Shown one piece after another: positions 19,273 through 27,824 of a DNA stretch of 64,000 nt (the stretch's first letter is position 1; the number at the start of each line of letters is the position of its first letter). The position numbers and the translations under genes are program-made. The notes beneath the pieces are model-generated. The model saw only the letters and a program-made list of their open reading frames with translations, was not told the origin of the DNA and did not search any database. This stretch comes from Hymenobacter lucidus (lineage in GTDB: Bacteria > Bacteroidota > Bacteroidia > Cytophagales > Hymenobacteraceae), in contig NZ_JAJADR010000002.1 of NCBI RefSeq assembly GCF_020447265.1, positions 434,001 through 498,000 of the forward strand. Direction: 5' to 3'.

Positions 19273-19344
19273 GCCACAAAGATAGGGCAATCAGCTACTT
19301 GAAACCCACTGCCCGCCGCACAAAAGCTGGCCGGCTTGCCACCG

Positions 19345-20658
19345 CTACGCCAGTTCGGCCAGAATTTCCGCAAACCGGGGCCGCGCCGCCGCATCCGCCA
19401 CGCACCGCTGCTGCAACCCGCGCAGCCGCCGAAAATCGTCGGTGGCGGTAGCCGCTTCGTCGCAATGATCCAGCAGTTCTTCCAGCAGGCAGCCGAAAGC
19501 CCGCACCTCCAGGCGTTGCAACCCCTGGGCCGTAGCCTCATTCGTCGCATCGAAAAAGCTGGCCGCCCCGAAGTCGCTCAGCCGGGCGTCGCCGGTGGCA
19601 GTGGCCAGGATGTTGTGGGCGTACAAGTCGCCGTGCAGGATGCCCTGCTGGTGCAGGTGAGCCGCCGCCGAGGCAATGCCGCTCGCAATGCGCAGGGCGG
19701 CGGCCAGGCTAAAGTGGGTGCCTTCGGCATACACGTCGCGGGTGCAGGTAGCAAAGCTGGGCGGCCCGGCCAGGTTGCAGAAAGCGGGGTCAATCAGCTC
19801 CAGTACCAGCCCTTCGGCCCCGGCCGGATGCCCGCCTAGTTTGCCTTCCACCGTGGTCAGATTGGGGTGGGCACCGGCGCTGATGCAGGCCACCATTTCA
19901 CTGTGCGGCAGTCCGTCGCTGGTTACTGCGCCCTTAAAAACTTTCACGGCCACTTCCCGCACCGCGCCGCTTGCGGGCTGCCAGCGGGCCTGCGAAATCA
20001 CGCCCGAGGCGCCCTCACCCAACAACTTGCCTACCGCTAAGCTTTGCCAATTGATAATACCGATGGGATGCTGGGCCTCGGCCCGGGCTTCGGCCGGCTG
20101 GCTGCAGGGGTTGCCGGCGTAGGCCAGCCACGTGAGGCGGGGCAGTGCCAGCAGCCAAGCGGGCAGCTCCGGGAGGCGGTTGGCGGCCAGGCGCAGCAGC
20201 TCCAGACTGGTGCAGTTGCGCATGGTTTCGGGTAATGATTCCAGCTGGTTGCCGGCCAGCATCAGCTTCTGCAAGTGCCGGCAATTACCGATTTCCGGCG
20301 GTAACTCGCGCAACTGGTTGTCGGTCAGAATCAGCCAGCGCAGGCGGGGCGGCAGGGCCGCGCCGGGCAGCGTGTGGATGCGGTTGGCCTTGAAGCCCAC
20401 CATGCTCAGCTGCTCGCACTGGCCCAGCACGGCGGGCACCTGTTCAAACTCATTATCGGAGCAAAACAGGATGCGCAGCCGGTGCAGCCGGGGCAGGTCA
20501 GCGGGTAGTGTAGAGAGCTTGTTGCCGGTCAGATTCAGGATTTCCAGCGTATCGGCCAGCTCGAAAATCTCGCGGGGAAATTCGGTCAGGTCGCAGGAAA
20601 GGTCGAGGCGGTGAGTGCCGGCCAGGGTTCCGGCGCGCAGCTGTTCGAGGGTGTGCAT
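19345..20658 (-). CDS. Leucine-rich-repeat protein kinase
   Basis: 437 aa from the ATG at 20658 (MHTLEQLRAG). Residues about 15-200 hold roughly seven leucine-rich repeats (LEILNLTGNKLSTLPADLPR type). They are followed directly by a eukaryotic-type protein kinase domain. The glycine loop is LGEGASGVISQA, the ATP lysine VAVKVFK, the catalytic loop HGDLYAHNIL (Gly replaces the usual Arg of HRD) and the metal site DFGAA. No transmembrane helix or signal peptide, so it is predicted cytoplasmic. Such LRR-kinases occur in Bacteroidota and resemble plant-style sensors. The lack of Arg in the HRD motif is typical of kinases not needing activation-loop phosphorylation. A perfect palindrome lies 37 bases upstream of the start. 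Confidence 0.85.
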   Translation of the reverse strand: MHTLEQLRAGTLAGTHRLDLSCDLTEFPREIFELADTLEILNLTGNKLSTLPADLPRLHRLRILFCSDNEFEQVPAVLGQCEQLSMVGFKANRIHTLPGAALPPRLRWLILTDNQLRELPPEIGNCRHLQKLMLAGNQLESLPETMRNCTSLELLRLAANRLPELPAWLLALPRLTWLAYAGNPCSQPAEARAEAQHPIGIINWQSLAVGKLLGEGASGVISQARWQPASGAVREVAVKVFKGAVTSDGLPHSEMVACISAGAHPNLTTVEGKLGGHPAGAEGLVLELIDPAFCNLAGPPSFATCTRDVYAEGTHFSLAAALRIASGIASAAAHLHQQGILHGDLYAHNILATATGDARLSDFGAASFFDATNEATAQGLQRLEVRAFGCLLEELLDHCDEAATATDDFRRLRGLQQRCVADAAARPRFAEILAELA

Positions 20659-20694
20659 GGCGCAAAGGTCGGTAAGCGGGGCCGGACTGGCGCG

Positions 20695-20744
20695 CTGGCA
20701 ATACATAGTTATGTCACAGGTGTGACATAACTATGTATTGCCAG
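20695..20744. repeat. Perfect 24-bp inverted repeat with 2-base spacer
   Basis: Arms 20695-20718 and 20721-20744 (CTGGCAATACATAGTTATGT...) are exact complements around GG. It lies between the start of the LRR-kinase (20658) and the divergent M3 peptidase (20895). Its AT-rich half-sites and dyad (TGTCACAGGTGTGACA) look like an operator, though a cruciform-forming repeat is also possible. Confidence 0.7.
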
Positions 20745-20894
20745 TGACATCGGGAGGTTTTACCCCGGCCAAAGTTGTGTGTGCGGGCGGCAGACTTCGG
20801 CGCCGCCACGTTGGCCCACCGGCCCACGCGCAACCCAAACCGCATTTCGGTGTTATCTTCCGAATTCCAATGAACCGCCACCGGCCCACCGTCC

Positions 20895-23123
20895 ATGTCC
20901 AAACTACGTGCCTCCAGTAGAACCTTGCTGGCCAATACCTTTCTCACCCTGAGTTTAGCGGCTTTTGCGTATCCAACCATGAGTTTTGCACAAACTGCGG
21001 CCTCGGCTACTGCCAATTCGGCCAACCCATTGCTGGCCGCCTGGGCCGTCCCCTACGGCGGTGTGCCGCCCTTCGATAAGGTGACGGTGCCGCAGTTCAA
21101 GCCCGCTCTCGAAGCCGGCATGGCCCAGAATCTGGCCGAAATTCAGTCCATTGCCACCGATAAAGCCGCTCCTACTTTCGACAATACCATTGCCGCCCTG
21201 GAGCGGGCCGGGCAGCGCCTCGACGAGGTTCAGACCGTGTACGGCATCTGGTCGGGCAGCCTGAGCACGCCCGACGTGCAGGCTATTCAGCGCGAGATGG
21301 CCCCGCGCATGGCCGCCTTTGCCGACCAGATCAACCAGAACGCGCCCCTGTTCAAGCGCATCGAGGCCGTGTACAACTCGCCCGAAAAGCAGAAGCTCAC
21401 GCCCGAGCAGCAGCGCCTCACCTGGATTTACTACAACAACTTCGTGCGGGCCGGGGCCAAGCTCGATGCGGCGGCCAAAACCCGGCTGTCGGCTATCAAC
21501 CAGCAGCTGGCTGGTCTCTTCACGCGCTTTAGCCAGAACGTGCTGGCCGACGAAACCGACTCGGTGCTGGTGCTCAAAACGCCCGCCGACCTGGGCGGCC
21601 TCTCGGCTTCGCTACAGGCAGATGCCGCCGCTGCCGCCGCCAGTCGCAAGATTAGCGGCGCGGCCGGCGTCATCACCAACACCCGCTCCAGCATCGAGCC
21701 CTTCCTGACTTACTCCGACCAGCGCAAGCTGCGTGAAAAGGCCTGGCGCATGTTCTACAACCGCGGCGACAACGGCGGGGCCCACGACAACAACGCCATT
21801 ATCAGCGAAATACTGCAGCTGCGGGCCGAGCGGGCTAAGCTGCTGGGCTACGCCACCCACGCCCATTGGCGCCTCGACAACACGATGGCCAAAACGCCCG
21901 AAGCGGCTATGGCCTTGATGGAGCAGGTGTGGACGCCGGCCGTGGCCCGCGCCAAGGAGGAAGTAGCCGACATGCAGGCCCTGGCCAAAAAAGAAGGTGC
22001 CGGTGCCGACTTCAAAATCGAGCCCTGGGACTACCGCTACTACGCCGAAAAGGTGCGCAAGCAGCGCTACGACCTCGACCAGAACGAGGTGAAGCAATAC
22101 CTGCAATTGGATAAAATGCGCGAAGGCATGTTCTGGGTGGCCGGTGAGCTGTTCAACTTCTCGTTTGCGCCCGTGACGAACGTACCCGTGTACCACCCCG
22201 ACGTGAAGGTGTGGGAAGTGAAAGACAAAACCAGCGGCAAGCACGTGGGCCTGTGGTATTTCGATCCGTATGCGCGGCCCGGCAAACGCTCGGGGGCCTG
22301 GATGAACGCCTACCGCAACCAGCAGCGCCTCGACGGCAACGTGACGACCATCGTGTCGAACAACTCCAACTTCGTGAAAGGCAAGGACGGGGAGCCCACG
22401 CTCATTTCCTGGACTGATGCCACCACCTTGTTCCACGAATTCGGCCACGCCCTGCACGGCCTTTCGTCAAACGTGACCTACCCCACCCTCTCGGGCACCA
22501 GCGTGGTGCGCGACTACGTGGAATTCCCTTCTCAGCTGCTCGAAAACTGGTTGCCCACGCCCCAGGTACTCAACCGATTTGCCCTGCACTACCAAACCGG
22601 CAAGCCGATTCCGCAAACTCTCGTCGACCGGATTGAAAAGGCATCGACCTTCAACCAGGGCTTCGAAACCACCGAGTTTCTGGCCAGCGCCCTCATCGAC
22701 ATGAAGCTGCATCTGGCCGGCGCCCAAAAGATTGACGCTGACAAGTTTGAGCGCGAAACCCTGACCCAGATGGGCATGCCCCGCGAAATCGTGATGCGCC
22801 ACCGCACGCCGCAGTTTTCGCACGTCTTCTCCTCCGATGGCTACTCGGCCGGCTACTACAGCTACCTGTGGTCGGTGGTGCTGGCGGCCGATGCCTACTC
22901 GGCCTTCACCGAAGCCGGCGGCGCCTACGACAAAGCCGTGGGCCAGCGCCTGACCCAGAACGTATTTTCGGTGGGTAATACCGTGGACCCGGCCGAGGGC
23001 TACCGCAAGTTCCGGGGCCGCGACCCGAAAATCGACGCGCTGATGAAGGAACGCGGCTTCCCGGTGACAACCTCGAAAGCCGCGAAAACGCCGGCAAAAA
23101 AGGCACCGGCCAAGAAAGGCTAG
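20895..23123 (+). CDS. M3-family zinc metallopeptidase (peptidyl-dipeptidase Dcp-like), secreted
   Basis: 742 aa. The N-terminal signal peptide (LANTFLTLSLAAFAYPTMSFAQ) sends it to the periplasm. The catalytic zinc motif is FHEFGHALHG at about residues 513-522 (HExxH), followed about 25 residues on by the third-ligand region VEFPSQLLENW. The C-terminal RTPQFSHVFSSDGYSAGYYSYLW segment is the M3 substrate-pocket motif. It releases dipeptides from oligopeptides. The extreme C-terminus is a Lys/Ala/Pro tail (AAKTPAKKAPAKKG), unusual for the family. Length matches periplasmic Dcp homologues. Monocistronic, with a strong terminator after it. Confidence 0.93.
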   Translation: MSKLRASSRTLLANTFLTLSLAAFAYPTMSFAQTAASATANSANPLLAAWAVPYGGVPPFDKVTVPQFKPALEAGMAQNLAEIQSIATDKAAPTFDNTIAALERAGQRLDEVQTVYGIWSGSLSTPDVQAIQREMAPRMAAFADQINQNAPLFKRIEAVYNSPEKQKLTPEQQRLTWIYYNNFVRAGAKLDAAAKTRLSAINQQLAGLFTRFSQNVLADETDSVLVLKTPADLGGLSASLQADAAAAAASRKISGAAGVITNTRSSIEPFLTYSDQRKLREKAWRMFYNRGDNGGAHDNNAIISEILQLRAERAKLLGYATHAHWRLDNTMAKTPEAAMALMEQVWTPAVARAKEEVADMQALAKKEGAGADFKIEPWDYRYYAEKVRKQRYDLDQNEVKQYLQLDKMREGMFWVAGELFNFSFAPVTNVPVYHPDVKVWEVKDKTSGKHVGLWYFDPYARPGKRSGAWMNAYRNQQRLDGNVTTIVSNNSNFVKGKDGEPTLISWTDATTLFHEFGHALHGLSSNVTYPTLSGTSVVRDYVEFPSQLLENWLPTPQVLNRFALHYQTGKPIPQTLVDRIEKASTFNQGFETTEFLASALIDMKLHLAGAQKIDADKFERETLTQMGMPREIVMRHRTPQFSHVFSSDGYSAGYYSYLWSVVLAADAYSAFTEAGGAYDKAVGQRLTQNVFSVGNTVDPAEGYRKFRGRDPKIDALMKERGFPVTTSKAAKTPAKKAPAKKG

Positions 23124-23150
23124 GCCCAGGCCGGCAGAAGTGTCGAAAAA

Positions 23151-23212
23151 AGCAAAACCCCAGTGCCCCGGATATGCTCAGCGAAGCATGCCTGGGGCAC
23201 TGGGGTTTTGCT
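23151..23212. terminator. Strong bidirectional terminator
   Basis: 19-bp arms at 23151-23169 (AGCAAAACCCCAGTGCCCC) and 23194-23212 are perfect complements, with a nested hairpin ATGCT..AGCAT in the loop. It separates the convergent M3 peptidase and response regulator genes. Confidence 0.85.
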
Positions 23213-23223
23213 TTTCGACCGAC

Positions 23224-23892
23224 TTAAATAGACAACAGCCCCTGTTGGGCAGCATATACTACTAAGCCAGCGGAGTTAGGCGCACCGGTTTTTTCCAGCA
23301 GCTTCTGGCGGTGGCCTTCCACAGTGCGGCGGCTCAGGAATAGCGTGTCGGCAATTTCGGCTGCTTTCTGGCCCGTACAGATCAGGCGCAGCACTTCCAG
23401 CTCGCGGGGCGTGAGCTGCACCTGGGTTGATAGCGTCGAGGGCAGCTGGCGGGTGGGCTGCTGCACGGCCCGCACCAGGGCCCGGGAAATGGCCGGGGTG
23501 TAGTGGTGCCCCGTGAGCAGCACGTCTTCCAGGGCCTGGCGCAGCTGCTCCTGGTCCGAATCCTTGGGCAGGTAGCTACGCACGCCCAGCTTCATCATCT
23601 GGGTAATAAACTTATCGGCCGAAAACATCGACAGCACGATGATCTTCAGATCGGGAAATTCGGCCAGCAGCTGCCGGGCGGCTTCGGGCCCATCCACGTC
23701 GGGCATCTGCAGATCCAGCAGCAGTACCTCGGGCAGGCGCTGACGGCAGTGCTTCAATAGCTCAGGGAAGGTGGCGGCTTCCACTACACTTTCCACGTAG
23801 GGCAATGATTGCAGAATGTAGCGCAGGCCCTGCCGGAACAAGGCGTGGTCGTCGAGCAGCGCTATTTGTACCGGTGAATCAAGAGTTGGCAT
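23224..23892 (-). CDS. NarL/LuxR-type response regulator
   Basis: 222 aa from the ATG at 23892 (MPTLDSPVQI). Receiver domain: acidic pocket ALLDDH, phospho-acceptor Asp in LLLDLQMPD, switch residue in KIIVLSMF and the conserved Lys in YLPKDS. C-terminal LuxR helix-turn-helix: LTPRELEVLRLICTGQKAAEIADTLF...RTVEGHRQKLLEKTG. An in-frame ATG at 23940, 4 bases after the kinase stop, would add 16 residues before the receiver domain and is less likely. It is the output partner of the adjacent HisKA_3 kinase. Targets unknown. Confidence 0.9.
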   Translation of the reverse strand: MPTLDSPVQIALLDDHALFRQGLRYILQSLPYVESVVEAATFPELLKHCRQRLPEVLLLDLQMPDVDGPEAARQLLAEFPDLKIIVLSMFSADKFITQMMKLGVRSYLPKDSDQEQLRQALEDVLLTGHHYTPAISRALVRAVQQPTRQLPSTLSTQVQLTPRELEVLRLICTGQKAAEIADTLFLSRRTVEGHRQKLLEKTGAPNSAGLVVYAAQQGLLSI

Positions 23893-23943
23893 ATCGGATA
23901 GGCTATAGGAATCAGGTGTAATAGTACCGAAAATCGACACTAT

Positions 23944-24741
23944 CTACGCATCTGAATCGTCGAGCTCGATAATCATGCGCGTGCCCTGGCCCGAAACCGG
24001 CTGCCGATGTAGGCGGCCGCGCAGCATCTGCACGCGCACCTCGATGCTGCGCAGGCCAGCTCCCCGGGCCGGCGGGGCCGAATCAGGCGGGAAGCCGCAG
24101 CCGTTGTCTTCCACTAGTAGCGTGAGCAGTGGCCCCTGCTGGTGCAGCTGCACCAGCAGGCGCGTCGCACCCTGGGCGTGCTTTAAGGCATTATGCACCA
24201 GTTCTTGCCCGATGCGGTAGAGGGCCAGCTCCTGCGCCAAGGGCAGCGGCTGACCATATTCTACCTCCAGTACGATGGGCAGCTGCCCGGTTTCGTTGCT
24301 TACATCCACCAGGTGCTGCAGGGCTTCGGCCAGCCCGAACCGGGCCAGCACCGCCGGGTACAGACTGTGAGAAATACTGCGCACATCGTGCACGGCGGCA
24401 CTCATTATTTCGCGGATCAGCCGGAGCAGGGCTTCCGCATCTTCGGTGGGCGGCAGGGTTTCCAGCCGGTTGAGCAGCAGCTTGGCCGTGGAAATAGTGG
24501 AGCCGATGCCATCGTGCAAATCCCGCCCGATTCGTTCCCGCTCCCCTTCCTGGGCTTCAATAACGGCGGCCAGCAGTTGCCGCTGGTGAGTTGCTTCGGC
24601 CATGCGCAGGTGCAGCTGCTGGCGCAGCAGGCGCTTTTGGTAAATCACCAGAAAGACTACCAGCGAGCCGGCCGCCAGCAGCATAAAGGCAATGCCCCCG
24701 AAGAGCAGCTGCGCAAAGGCTACTTCTGCGGGCGCACCCAT
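23944..24741 (-). CDS. Membrane-anchored HisKA_3 sensor histidine kinase
   Basis: 265 aa. One N-terminal transmembrane helix (LLFGGIAFMLLAAGSLVVFLVIY) and a short coiled coil are followed by the HisKA_3 dimerisation domain with phospho-His in ERERIGRDLHDGIGSTIS. The HATPase domain has GQELVHNALKHA (N box) and VEDNGCGFP (G box). There is no sensory domain of its own. Sensing is probably supplied by the upstream 7TM protein, whose 3' end it overlaps by 22 bases. It partners the downstream NarL-type regulator. Confidence 0.9.
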   Translation of the reverse strand: MGAPAEVAFAQLLFGGIAFMLLAAGSLVVFLVIYQKRLLRQQLHLRMAEATHQRQLLAAVIEAQEGERERIGRDLHDGIGSTISTAKLLLNRLETLPPTEDAEALLRLIREIMSAAVHDVRSISHSLYPAVLARFGLAEALQHLVDVSNETGQLPIVLEVEYGQPLPLAQELALYRIGQELVHNALKHAQGATRLLVQLHQQGPLLTLLVEDNGCGFPPDSAPPARGAGLRSIEVRVQMLRGRLHRQPVSGQGTRMIIELDDSDA

Positions 24742-25367
24742 AAGGCAATACCAAAACAGAGGTGCAGCACGATATACAACAGCGAATGCACGGCCCAGAT
24801 ACTCATGTTCAGCTGCAGGGAATAGCGCAGCAGATAATTACTGAATAAGGCGATTTGCAAATAGCCCAGCGAATAAACGAACAGGCCGGTAGAAACCCAG
24901 AACATGGGCTCACGCGTGGGCTGCTCGACCCGCAACTCGTTGAGCAGCTTACGGAAGTACAGCGCCACGAAGCCCAGCACCAGAATACTTTGGATAACCT
25001 GCTGACCCGGCCGAAACTGCGTCAGGCCGGGGGCCAGCAGGCTGTCGGCCAGGGCGTAGGCCGCAAAGCCGCCCACCAGCCAAGGCACCAGACGCGTGAA
25101 GGTGGCCAGGTGCAGCGTGTGCCGGTACACCAGCGCCAGCAGCAGGCATTCCCCCACGGCATAAATTGGCATTAAGAACAGGTTGTTGCGGTGCAGGAGC
25201 ATCAACCCGATTCCGACCAGCTCGATGGGCAGAATAAACCAGACCAGCCCGGCCAGGTAGCGCAGATTCAGGGGCAGATGGCGGAAGCGCATAAAGCCGA
25301 TGATGCCGGCCACAATGACCGGCACCAGCGTCAGGCGCATCAGCAGCTGCTGCAGCGTAAGAGGCAT
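24720..25367 (-). CDS. Polytopic membrane protein, putative sensor module
   Basis: 215 aa with about seven hydrophobic helices and hardly any loops. LVWFILPIELVGIGLMLL and NLFLMPIYAVGECLLLALVY are examples. The ILP/PIY prolines within helices recall 7TM signalling proteins. It overlaps the histidine kinase by 22 bases, so translation is coupled. This combination (7TM protein, short HisKA_3 kinase, NarL regulator) suggests it senses a membrane-soluble or envelope signal and talks to the kinase. Signal unknown. Confidence 0.7.
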   Translation of the reverse strand: MPLTLQQLLMRLTLVPVIVAGIIGFMRFRHLPLNLRYLAGLVWFILPIELVGIGLMLLHRNNLFLMPIYAVGECLLLALVYRHTLHLATFTRLVPWLVGGFAAYALADSLLAPGLTQFRPGQQVIQSILVLGFVALYFRKLLNELRVEQPTREPMFWVSTGLFVYSLGYLQIALFSNYLLRYSLQLNMSIWAVHSLLYIVLHLCFGIALWVRPQK

Positions 25368-25423
25368 AAAAGTTAGTTACAACGGCATAAAGATAGATAA
25401 ACCGGCACGCCGCCCCGGCTGCA

Positions 25424-26227
25424 TTAGTAGCCGGGTGGGCAGGGCGTGGAAAGATCGAAGAACGGCGCATCAGATTGTTCAGGGACATTGTAGACTTCGC
25501 TGCGCGAATTTGCACCCGTTGTTGTCGGCTTAGGAGCCGGAAACACGCGCAGGACCAGCCCAAAGGTTTGAATACGGCCCGACTTGACAGGCACGGCGGG
25601 GTAATACTCGTGCAGTCCGAAGCTAATGCGCACCATCTGCTCGTCGGAGAAAGGCTGGACCTCAAACAGCTCCTGCAGGAAATCGTCCAAGCTAAACGTG
25701 TAGCCCTGCAGCGGGCCGTAGCTGTTGGCAAACATAGATGACTTGATTTCGGGAGCCGAAGTCCAGTGATGAACCCAAGATTTTACCAGGTCGTGCGGGG
25801 CTTGGCCAGCATCGTCACTAGGGTCGCCTTCGCCCTCCGAATTTTTCTCGGGTAGGATCGTGGTGGTAGTGATATAGTCTTCGTCAACGGGCAGGTAGTA
25901 AGCCGAAATGCGGGCTCCCAGCGCATCGGTAGCGTAGAGGGCCATCGTGAAGCGCGCCTTGCTGCCGGGGTCCTTTTTGCTGGGAGGCGCTACCAGAAAA
26001 CGAACTTGAATGTGGCGTACACCTACCGTCGAAATAAGCCACGAGAGGTGCAGGGTCGAAAAGCTGACGTAGTTCAGGCGCTTTTCGATGCCAGCGGGGC
26101 CGGGTATCAGAAAGCATTGCTGCAAATCTTTGCTGTTAGCTTTGCTGATGTAGGAAGCCCAGCGCGCTGCGCGCCGCTCAAAGTTTTTGGTAATGAGAAT
26201 GTTGGCTTTGGTAGCGACTTTATTCAT
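25424..26227 (-). CDS. Protein of unknown function, 267 aa
   Basis: Start at the ATG at 26227 (MNKVATKANILITKNFERRA). The in-frame ATG at 26341 adds 38 residues rich in Cys, Tyr and Phe with no coding character. No signal peptide or membrane segment. Beta-rich middle (HIQVRFLVAPPSKKD, ARFTMALYATDALGARISAYYLP) and a C-terminal IQTFGLVLRVFPAPKP strand. The family is not recognised. It is transcribed away from the Kelch gene and stands upstream of the 7TM sensor operon, 57 bases away, so it could be the first gene of that operon. Confidence 0.6.
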   Translation of the reverse strand: MNKVATKANILITKNFERRAARWASYISKANSKDLQQCFLIPGPAGIEKRLNYVSFSTLHLSWLISTVGVRHIQVRFLVAPPSKKDPGSKARFTMALYATDALGARISAYYLPVDEDYITTTTILPEKNSEGEGDPSDDAGQAPHDLVKSWVHHWTSAPEIKSSMFANSYGPLQGYTFSLDDFLQELFEVQPFSDEQMVRISFGLHEYYPAVPVKSGRIQTFGLVLRVFPAPKPTTTGANSRSEVYNVPEQSDAPFFDLSTPCPPGY

Positions 26228-26495
26228 GAGCGGTGAGCAGTGGAAGTGAGGATAGATAAAAGCCGCAAGTGAGGCGTAGGAATAGCACAAAGTACCACAA
26301 TAAGCACAGGGCAATAGCGGGTAGAAAAACGGGGGCTGCAAAAACAGGTATTTTTACTTGGTAGCCGCCTGCTCTTACCAATTGCCACCCACGGCCTGGC
26401 CCACGTATGGTCGGGGCTTTTCATTCTGCGGCAGGCTATCCGGTCTATTCGGAAAGGATGATATATTGTGCTATTCCACCACCTCTTATGCTTTT

Positions 26496-27707
26496 ATGAA
26501 GCACTTATACACCAGCCTACTGGTTCTGCTGAGCTTTTCGCCGGCCGCGGCCCAGTCTACACTGACTTTTACGCCGCTGGCGGCGCTGCCGGCGGGCGGG
26601 CGCTACGGCATGGGCTACGCCCAGGATAACGACGGGTTTTACATGGCCGGCGGTGGCGGCACCGCTTCGGCTTTCACCAGCGAGGTTTTCCGGTACTCCA
26701 TCAGCGCCAATTCCTGGACCCAGGTGTTCGGCGCGGCGCCGCTCCCGCCGCAGCGCTGGGCCAGCGCCGTTATCATCGACCCCAACCCGGCTACGGGCAA
26801 GCTCGTGGTACTGGGCGGCGTAACGCCCACGGCCCTGACGCCCGTAACGACCCTGCAAAGCATTCCGCTGAACGGCGGCCCGGCTACCACCACTCCCAAT
26901 TCTACGCCGGCCGCTACTACGGGCACCGCCGCCTGGAACGGCCTGATTTACGCCTTCGGGGGCCAGCTGCTCGGCGGCGTTTTCACTAATCAGCTCCGGG
27001 CTTTCAACCCCGCTACCAATGCCTGGACCGATCTGGCCCCGATGCCGGACGCCCGGCAAACGTATGGCGCGGCCGTAAACGGCAAACTCTACGCCGTGGG
27101 CGGCTACAACGGCCTCGTGAATTCGGCCCAGATTCACGCCTACGATATTGCCACCAATACCTGGCAGCTGGCCGCCACTTTGCCTACCACGGTTTCCAAC
27201 CAGGCTATGGCCGTGCAGGGCGAGTGGATCTGGATGGTGGGCGACTTTACCAACCAAAGCTACCTGGCCGCCTACAACACCCGCACCGGGCAGCTACGCA
27301 CATTCACCTCCAACCTGCCGCCGCGCCGTAATGCCGCTGCTATCATTCGCAACAACCAGCTCTACGTGTGGGGCGGCAACACGGCTTCGTCGAATGCCTC
27401 TACCCTGGCCGATATGTGGCAGGCCAACCTGGCCGGGGTGCTGGCCAGCACCCCGGCCGCGCCAGCCGCAATTCTCAGTGCCTATCCTAATCCCAGCGCC
27501 GCCGGTGAGTTTACGCTGAGCCTGCCCACCGGCACCCACGCGGTGGAAGTGCGCGACGCGCTGGGCCGCCTGGTGCTCACGCAGCCCCTGCCCGCCGGCA
27601 CCGACCAATACCAGCTGCAGCTCGGCAGCCAGCCCGCCGGCCTCTACCTAGCGCAGCTGCGCACAGACCGGGGCCTGGGCGCGCCCTATAAGCTACTCCG
27701 GCTCTAA
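26496..27707 (+). CDS. Secreted Kelch-repeat beta-propeller with T9SS sorting domain
   Basis: 403 aa from the ATG at 26496; signal peptide SLLVLLSFSPAAAQ. Six Kelch-like blades with the GG...Y..G motif (NGLIYAFGGQLLGG, NGKLYAVGGYNGLV, NNQLYVWGGNTAS). The last 80 residues form a type A T9SS C-terminal domain (AYPNPSAAGEFTLSLP...VEVRDALGRLVLTQPLPAG...LPAGLYLAQL-like). It is exported through the type IX system and is likely surface-attached or released. Binding or enzymatic role not determinable. Confidence 0.88.
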   Translation: MKHLYTSLLVLLSFSPAAAQSTLTFTPLAALPAGGRYGMGYAQDNDGFYMAGGGGTASAFTSEVFRYSISANSWTQVFGAAPLPPQRWASAVIIDPNPATGKLVVLGGVTPTALTPVTTLQSIPLNGGPATTTPNSTPAATTGTAAWNGLIYAFGGQLLGGVFTNQLRAFNPATNAWTDLAPMPDARQTYGAAVNGKLYAVGGYNGLVNSAQIHAYDIATNTWQLAATLPTTVSNQAMAVQGEWIWMVGDFTNQSYLAAYNTRTGQLRTFTSNLPPRRNAAAIIRNNQLYVWGGNTASSNASTLADMWQANLAGVLASTPAAPAAILSAYPNPSAAGEFTLSLPTGTHAVEVRDALGRLVLTQPLPAGTDQYQLQLGSQPAGLYLAQLRTDRGLGAPYKLLRL

Positions 27708-27824
27708 TCAAAGTCTGAAACGCGGCCCGTAAGCGGCTCTTGGTTCGGCTTGTTGGCCGGGCGGAGGGCCGCTTTTTGCTACCTTTTCCCCTATCTTGCC
27801 CGCCTGTACGCTGCCAAGAACCAG

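Noticed and set aside
23893..23940. N-terminal extension of the response regulator from 23940
   Set aside because: The receiver domain begins directly after the ATG at 23892, and the extra 16 residues lack conservation appeal.
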